From Methylobacterium platani (lineage in GTDB: Bacteria; Pseudomonadota; Alphaproteobacteria; Rhizobiales; Beijerinckiaceae), in assembly GCF_001653715.1 (NCBI RefSeq), contig NZ_LWHQ01000064.1, forward strand, positions 24,246 to 88,245: 64,000 nucleotides of DNA. The letters run 5' to 3'. How positions within the stretch are numbered: the stretch's first letter is position 1; the number at the start of each line of letters is the position of its first letter. Made by a program: the position numbers and the translations under genes. Of the stretch, positions 41,401-50,400 are shown in pieces. The notes beneath the pieces are model-generated. The model was not told where the DNA came from, ran no database searches, and saw only the letters and a program-made list of their open reading frames with translations.

Positions 41401-44400
41401 ACGCCGAGGCGCTCGCCCTCGGCGAGCGGATCCCGCGCGGCGAGGCGGAGGCGGTGACCTGGGCCGGCGAGACCTTCGTGGTCGTGCGCTTCGCCGAGGG
41501 CTTCACCGGCGCGGTCGCGGTCGAGTACCGCATCGCGGATGCCGACGGCGCGACCGATACCGGCTTCGCCATGGCGCGGGTCGATGCGGCCTATGACGGT
41601 GCCTTGCGCGGCACCAGCCGCGCCGATCTTCTGGTCGGGAGCGCGGGGGCGGACATCGTCCGGGCGCTCTCCGGCAGCGACCTCGTCCGGACGGGGGCGG
41701 GCGACGACGCGATCGAGGCCGGGGACGGCGACGATGCGGTCGAGGCCGGGGCGGGCGACGACTGGATCGCCGGCGGCCTCGGGGCCGACCGGATCGACGG
41801 CGGCGACGGCTTCGACACGGCGAGCTTCCGGGATTCCGCGGTCGGAATCCGTGCCGACCTCGAATCCCGCATCGGCCAGGGCGGCACCGCGCAGGGCGAC
41901 ACCTACACGGGCCTCGAGGCCCTGGTCGGCTCGGGCTTCGCCGACCAGCTCGGCGGCGATGCCGGCGACAACCGGCTCGACGGCGAGGGCGGCGACGACC
42001 TCCTCGAGGGACGGGGCGGCGACGACCGGCTTGCGGGCGGCGCGGGCGACGACCGGCTCGTCGGCGGCGCCGGCCGCGACACGCTCGACGGCGGGACGGG
42101 GACCGACACCGCCGACTACGCCTTCGGGGCGGTCGGCATCGCGGTGTCGCTCGCGACCGGCCGCGCCTCGGGGGGCGACGCCGAGGGCGACGTGCTCGTC
42201 GCCATCGAGAACCTCACCGGCACCGACGCCGCCGACACCCTGGAGGGCGATGCGGGCGGCAACGTCCTCGCGGGCGGGCGCGGCGACGACGTGCTGACGG
42301 GCGGACGCGGCGACGACACCCTGATCGGCGGCCGCGGGGCCGACCGGCTCGACGGCGGCGACGGGATCGACGTCGCCGACTACACGCTCTCGGCTGAGGG
42401 CGTCCTCGTCGACATGGAGAACGGCGCGGCCGGCGGCGGCGACGCCGAGGGCGACGCATTTTCCGGCATCGAGATCGTCCAGGGCTCCTACCACGACGAC
42501 ACGATCCGGGGCGACGCCAACGACAACCGCCTCCGCGGCGGCCGCGGCGCCGACCTCCTCGACGGGCGCGGCGGCGTCGACACCGCCGATTACAGCCGGG
42601 CCGACGAGGGCGTGAGCGTCGACCTCGCGGCGGGGCAGGGCACCGGCGGCGAGGCGGCGGGAGACCGCCTGGTCTCGATCGAGGGGCTGCTCGGCTCGCT
42701 CCACGCCGACCGGCTCGCCGGTTCGGGCGCCGACGAGCGGTTCCAGGGCGGGCGCGGCGACGACACCCTCGCGGGGGCGGCCGGCTCGGACACCTACCTG
42801 TTCGGCTTCGACGACGGGCAGGACCTCGTCGTCGAGGAGGGGTCTGCGGACGACACCGACCGCCTCGTGCTGGCCGCCGCCGTGGCGCCGCGGGACGTCT
42901 CGGTGATCCGCGAGGGCGACGACCTGCTGCTCGAGTTCGAGCGCCAGGACGGCTTCCTCGTCGACGCGGTGCGGGCGCGCGGCCACTTCCTCGGGCGCGA
43001 GACCGGCCTCGAGGAGGTCGTGTTCGCCGACGGCACGGTCTGGGCGCGCGAACGCCTCGACGCGCTGCAGCGCCTCGGCCGCTTCAACGCCGCCGACGAC
43101 GTCGTGCGCTTCGCCCGCGAGGACGAGCCGCTCGTCATCGATCCCGCCCTGCTCACGCAGAACGACGCCGCGGGCGAGGCCGGCGCGCTCACCCTCGTGG
43201 GCGTCGGGAGGGCGGTGAACGGCAGCGTGGGCGTGCGCCCGGACGGCCGCATCGCGTTCCTCGGCGCGCCGGACTTCAACGGCGACGCCTTCTTCACCTA
43301 CACGGTGCGCGACGCATTCGGCCGCGAGTCGAGCGCCCGGGTCGAGGTCGACCTCGCGGCCGTGAACGACGCGCCGACCGCCCTCGACGATCCGCTGGTT
43401 CCCGCCGTCGAGGACCGGATCCTGCGGATCCGGATCGCCTCGCTGCTCGCCAACGATCTCGACGTCGACGGCGAGTTCGAGGGCTTGCACATCGCCCGCG
43501 TCGATCCGCTGACCAACGGGGCCGGGATCGAGATCGACCGCTACAAGGAATCCGGCTTCCCCTTCGCGGCCACCAACGCCACCGCCCGGCTCGACGGCGA
43601 CTACCTGGAGCTGCGGCTGCGGCCCGACTATTTCGGGCCGGCAGGCTTCGTCTACACGCTCAGCGACGCCGACGGGGCCACGGCCACCGCGCGGGTCGAG
43701 ATCGCGGTCGCGCCGGTCAACGACGCGCCGCGCGACCGCGACCGGGTCCACGAGATCCGGCTCGGCCGCGACGCGGTCCTTGCCGTGGCCGATCTCCTGG
43801 CCGACACCTACGACGTCGAGGGCGACGCGATCACCTTCGTCGGGCTGCATGGCGGCCTCGACGGCGAGCCCGGCAGCAACGGCCGGGCGGTGCTCGACGC
43901 CGGCGCCCTCACCTTCACGCCGTTCGCCCTCGGGCGGGCGGGCATCGCCTACGACGTCGTCGATGCGCGCGGTGCGGCGGCGACGCTGACCTACGACCTC
44001 TGGGTCCGGCCGCTCAACGACGCGCCGCGGGCCGCCAACGATTACGGCCTGCGCACGCTCGAGGACCAGGTCCTCGTCATCGATCCGGCCGTGCTCCTGG
44101 CCAACGACACCGACGAGAACGGCGACACGCTCGTGGTCGAGAGCGTCGCCCGCTTCGCCGAGGGCGGCAAGGTCCGCCTGCGCGAGGACGGCCGGATCGA
44201 GTTCCGGCCGAAACCCGACTACAACGGCGCGGCCCGCTTCGCCTACACGGTCTCGGACGGACGCGGCGGCACCGCCACCGCCACCGCGTCGATCACGATC
44301 CTGCCCCGCAACGAGGGCCCGATCCTGCGCAACGACCGCGTCGCCGGCATCGAGGACGGACCGCTCCTCGTCATCCCGGCCGAGGCGTTCGGCAACGACG

Positions 44401-47400
44401 TCGAGCCGGACGGCGACGTGCTGTTCTTCCGCCGCGCCCGGGTGCTCGGGGCGGTCGACCACCGCTTCCTGTCGGCCGGCTTCACGGCCGACGCGGCGCT
44501 CGCCGACGGCTCGCCGCTGCCGTCCTGGCTGCGCTTCGATCCGGCCACGATGCGCTTCTCCGGCACCCCGGCCGGCGACGCGCCGGTCGCCGTCGACGTC
44601 TGGGTCACCGATCCGGCCAACGGGCGGGTGTTCGACACCCGGCTCGCCCTGACCGGGACGATGATCCGCCAGGGCTTCGACGCCCGCCCGGTCGTGCTCG
44701 AGGGCTACGAGATCCGCCGGCCCTTCGCGGTCTCGTACCGGTTCGGGGCCGACGACCTCGATGCCGCCACCGGCGTCACGGCCTCGCTCGCCGACGGCAC
44801 GGCCCTGCCCGGCTGGCTTGCCTTCGATGCCGCGACCCTGCGCTTCACCGGCACGCCGCCGCAGGGGACGACCGGCCCGATCGCGGCCCGGCTCACCTTC
44901 ACCCGGCCGGGACCGGCCGGGACCGGGCCCCTCGTCTTCACCGACCGCCTCGACCTCGATCCGGCTTCCCTGCCGGCGGGCATCGGCTACGACAGCCGCA
45001 TCGCCCTGTTCGACCCGAGGGCCGGAACGGTCTCGGCCGCGACGGCGGGCGGGCGTCCGCTGCCGGACTGGCTGTCCTTCGACGCCGCGACCCGCACGCT
45101 CGGCCTCACCGGCTTCCCGCCGGAGGACGGCGCGGGGAGCGCGCGCCTGCAGGTCGTGTTCGCCCCGGGCCCGCGCGCCCTTCCGGACGGGGTGGTCGCC
45201 ACCAGCGACCGCGGCTTCACCCTGGAATTCCAGGTCGATCCCGGCCAGGCGCTCGACGCGCAGGTGGCGGCGATCAACCGGACGCTCGCGGGCGAGGCCT
45301 ATTTCGCCGCGCAAGGCCTGTTCGCCCTCGACCTCGAGGGGGCCGGCCCCGTCACCGCCGCCCGCGAGAGCGGGGCGCCGCTGCCGTCCTGGCTGTCTTT
45401 CGATCCCACGACGCTCGGGTTCTCGGGTTCGCCGCCGCCGGCCTTCGTCGGCGCCCTGCCGGTCCGCCTCGACGTGGCGGCCGGCGGCGGCCGCCCGGCC
45501 CTGTCGGTGATCGCCGAGGCGGTCGTCGACGACACGGTGAAGCTCGCCGGGCTCTCGGCCGCCGTGGAGCCGGCGCCGGGGGCGCTCCGGCTCGCCGCGC
45601 CGCAGGACTTCAACGGCACGATCGTCCTGAGCTACGACGCGGCCGACGAGAAGGGCGGGGTGTCGGCGAGCCCGGCCCTGATCTTCTACGACGTCGCGCC
45701 GGCGCGCGAGCGCCCGGATCCGGGCGCCGATGCCATCGCGGCGCGCGAGGGCGAGAGCACGCGCTTCGCGGTCTCCGACCTCCTGCGCAACGACCGCGAC
45801 CGCGACCGCGACCCGGTGCGGATCCTGGCCCTCGGGCAGCCGGCGAACGGCACCCTGCTTCTCGAACTCGCGCGGGCGGTGATCGCGGCTCCCGACGACC
45901 TGGCGCCGTCGCCCGGCGCGACCTTCACGGCGACGCGCGCCGACGGCTCGCCGCTGCCGTCCTGGCTCGTCCTCGACCCGGCGACCGGGACCCTCTCGGG
46001 CGAGGTGCCGCTCGCGGTCGCGCAGAGCGTCGACATCCGCTTCACCCGGACGCTCGACGGCGTCGCGACGAGCCTGGTGGCCCGCCACCGCCTCGACGGC
46101 AATGCCGGGGCGCGGGTCGTCTACACCCCGGCCGGCGCCTTCTCGGGCGAGGATCCCTTCACCTACGTCGTCACCGACGACCGCGAGGGGCCCGCGACCG
46201 GCGCGGCGACCGTCCGCGTCGCGCCCCTGTTCGATCCGCCGGAGGCGGTCGCCGACACGGTGGAGGCGCGCGAGGACACCCCGCTCGTCATCGACCCGCG
46301 GGACCTCACCGCCAACGACCGCGACGTCGACGGCGATCCGATCCGCTTCGTCGGCGTCGCCAATCCCCGCCACGGCCGCGTCGACTTCGACGGGTCGCGC
46401 ATCCTGTTCACGCCCGACCGCGATTTCGACGGCGACGCGGCGTTCGAGTACCTCGTCACCGACGATCGCCACGGCACCGGCACCGGCCGGGTGCGGGTCA
46501 AGGTCGCGGCGACCAACCGGGCGCCGGTCGCGACGGCCGACGGCTTCGACGCGCAGGAGGACGTGCCGTTCGTGTTCACGACGGCCGAGCTGATGGCCAA
46601 TGACGGCGACCCGGACGGGGACGCGATCACCTTCCAGTCGCTGTCGCGCCGGGCGACCGGCGGACGCATCGCCGAGCTGCCCGACGGGCGCTGGCAGTTC
46701 GTCCCGGACGAGAACGTCACCGGCCCGGTCGCCTTCGCCTACACGATCGGCGACGGGCGCCGGCTCGGAACCGGCACCGTCACCTTCGCGGTCGCCCCCG
46801 TCAACGACGCGCCGATCGCCAACCCGGACGGCGCCGGCACCGCCAACGACCCGGCGGGCGTGTTCCGCACCACGCGGGACCGGCCGCTGACGATCGACCT
46901 CGCGGTGCTGCTCGCCAACGACCGCGACGTCGAGGGCGACGGCTTCGCGATCGTCGAGGTCTTCGACGGCGACCAGGGCACGGTCCTGCGCGACGGCGCG
47001 GGCGCCGTCTTCACGCCGGCGGCCGGCTATGTCGGCGATGCCGGCTTCCGCTACCGGGTCGTCGACGCGCGGGGCGCCTCGAGCGTCGGCACCGCCACCC
47101 TCCTCGTGGCGCCGGACGTGCCGCTGCCGATCCCGGTCTCGGATACCGGCTTCGAGATGCTGGAGGACCACGTCCTCGACATCGACCCCGGGGCCCTGAT
47201 GGCGAACGACTTTGTGCCCGAGGGCTCGGTCCTGACCTTCGTCGGGATCGAGGGGGCCGAGCGGCAGCCCGACGGCACCTGGCGGGTCGCGCCGCCGGCC
47301 GACTTCAACGGCGACCTCGTGCTGACCTACGCGGTCCGGAACGAGCAGGATTTCGCGGTCTCCACCACCGTGACGATCCGCGTGCTGCCGGTGGCGGACG

Positions 47401-50400
47401 CGCCGGTCGCCCGGCCCGACGCCCTCGCCCTGCGCGAGGACGAGCCGCTGACGCTGTTTGCCAGCCAGCTCCTCGCCAACGACGGCGACGCCGACGGCCA
47501 GGCGATCGTGCTCGGCCGGATCGCCGGGACGCACGGCCTGCGCGTGACCGATCTCGGCTTCGGCCAGCTCCGGATCGATCCCGACGCCGACTTCAACGGC
47601 GAGGCCTCCTTCGACTACGCGATCGAGGACAGCACCGGCCTGTCCGCGACCGCCCGGGTCGCGGTGTCGGTCGCCCCCGTCGACGACGCGCCGGTCATCG
47701 CCGCACTGCCGGTGCTGAAGGGCACCGAGGACCGGCGCTTCAGCGCGACCCTGCCGGCGGACGCGATCACCGACGCCGACGGCGACGCGCTCCTCGTCGA
47801 GATCCGCAGCCCGGGCGGGGCTGCGCTGCCGTCCTGGCTCGCCTTCGACGCCCGCACCCGGACCCTGAGCGGCGACCCGCCGGCGGACTTCAACGGCACC
47901 CTGGTCCTCGAGATCGCGGCCTCGGACGCGACCGCGACGACGCGGCGCGACCTCCTGGTCTCGATCGCCCCGGTCAACGACGCGCCGGTGCCCGTCGGGA
48001 CGATCCCCGACGCGGAGACCGACGAGGATCGGGCCTTCTCGATCGCCCTGCCGGTCGAGGCCTTCGCGGATGTCGACGGCGACCGCCTGGCCCTGACCGC
48101 GACGCTCGACGACGGTTCCGCTCTGCCGTCCTGGATGAGCTTGGTCGACGGCCGGCTCGCCGGCACGCCGCCGCGGGACTTCACCGGTGTCCTCGACCTC
48201 GCCGTCACGGCGAGCGACGGCGCCGAGACGGCGACCGGGCGCTTCCGGTTCGTCGTCCGGGCGGTCAACGACGCGCCGGTGGTGACGGCCTCGCCCGGCA
48301 GCGCGACGGGCGGGACGAAGGCGACGGCGGTGGATGCCGCCCTGAGCCTGTCGGACGCCGACAACGCCACGCTGGCCGAGGTCACGGTGTCGATCGCGAG
48401 CGGCTTCGTGACTGACCAGGACGTGCTGGATTTCGCCAACACGGATGCCGCGGTCTACGGCACCATCGCGGGCCGCTACGACACCGCCACGGGCGTGCTG
48501 ACGCTGGCCTCGTCGGGGGCGAGCGCGACGGTGGCGCAGTTCGAGGCGGCGTTGCGGGCCGTGACCTACAGGAACACCGCGGCGGCACCGACCGCGGGAA
48601 CGCGCAGCCTGAGCATCATGGCCGATGACGGCGTGAGCCGGAGCGCGGCAGCGACCCGGCTGATCGATGTCACGGCCCTGGTGGCCGATGCGGTTCCCAC
48701 GGCGTTCGACGACGTGCTCTCCGGCACGTCGGGCGACGATACGGTGAGCCTGCTGGCCGGCAGCGACCTCTACGACGCCGGGATGGGCAACGATCGCGTC
48801 AACGGCGACGACGGCAACGACACGATCAACGGCAACGAGGGGGGCGACTGGGTCGACGGCGGTTCCGGCAACGACTTCATCACCGGCGGGTCCGGCAACG
48901 ACACCCTGAACGGATCGGACGGGGACGACCAGATCTACGGCGAGGAAGACGACGACCTCGTCGCAGCCGGCGAGGGCAACGATACCCTCTACGGCGGCGA
49001 TGGGAACGACCGGCTCCACGGCGACGAGGGCGACGACTTCATCGACGCAGGCAGCGGCGACGATGTCCTCTCCGGCGGCAACGGCAACGATCGGCTCCAG
49101 GGCGAGGAGGGCGACGACCTCATCGACGCGGGCAGCGGCAACGATGCCCTCTACGGCGGCAACGGCAACGACCAGCTCCACGGCGAGGAAGGCGACGACC
49201 TCGTCGCAGCCGGCGCCGGCAACGATGTCGTCACCGGCGGTAGCGGCAACGACACGATCTACGGCGAGATGGGCAGCGACTGGGTCGAGGGCGGTGCCGG
49301 CAACGACTTCATCGCCGGCGGGTCCGGCAGCGACACCCTGAACGGATCGGACGGGGACGACCAGATCCACGGCGAGGAAGACGACGACCTCGTGGCAGCC
49401 GGCAGCGGCGACGATATCGTCGCCGGCGGCGCCGGCAACGATCGGCTCCACGGCGAGGACGGCAACGACTACGTCGCAGCCAGCACCGGCAACGACACCG
49501 TGACCGGCGGCGCCGGCAACGACCGGCTCTACGGCGAGGAGGGCGACGATTCCATCGACGGGGGCAGCGGAGACGATGCGGCTTACGGCGGGTCCGGCAA
49601 CGACACCGTCGACGGCGAGGCGGGTGACGACGTCATCGCGGGCGGCGACGGCGACGATGCCCTCTCCGGTGGCGACGGCAACGATCGGCTCCACGGCGAG
49701 GAGGGCGACGATTCCATCGACGGGGGCAGCGGAGACGACGCGGCTTACGGCGGGTCCGGCAACGACACTATCGACGGCGGTGAGGGTCACGACGTCATCG
49801 CGGGCGGCGACGGCGACGATGTCCTCTCCGGCGGCAACGGGAACGATGAGATCCACGGCGAGGCGGGAGACGACGTCATCGTGGCCGGCGCCGGCAACGA
49901 TCGGCTCCACGGCGAGGAGGGCGACGATTCCATCGATGGCAGCAGCGGAGACGACGCGGCTTACGGCGGGGCCGGCAATGACACCGTCGACGGCGGTGAG
50001 GGGCACGACTTCATCGCGGCCGGTGACGGTGACGATACCCTCTCCGGCGGCAACGGGAACGATGAGATCCATGGCGAGGCGGGAGACGACGTCATCGTGG
50101 CCGGGGACGGCAACGATCGGCTCCACGGCGAGGAGGGCGACGATTCCATCGACGGCGGCAGCGGAGACGACGCGGCTTACGGCGGGGCCGGCAACGACAC
50201 TATCGACGGCGGTGAGGGTCACGACTTCATCGCGGCCGGCGACGGCGACGATGCCCTCTTCGGTGGCGCCGGCAACGATCAGATCCACGGCGAGGCGGGT
50301 GACGACGTCATCGATGCGGGTAGCGGCAACGATGTCCTCTACGGCGGCGATGGGAACGACCGGCTCCACGGCGACGAGGGAGACGACTTCATCGACGCAG

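Noticed and set aside
41174..41572. Small minus-strand frames throughout the RTX and cadherin-like regions
   Set aside because: Ser/Pro/Arg-rich translations typical of the wrong frame in GC-rich DNA, with no start signals.
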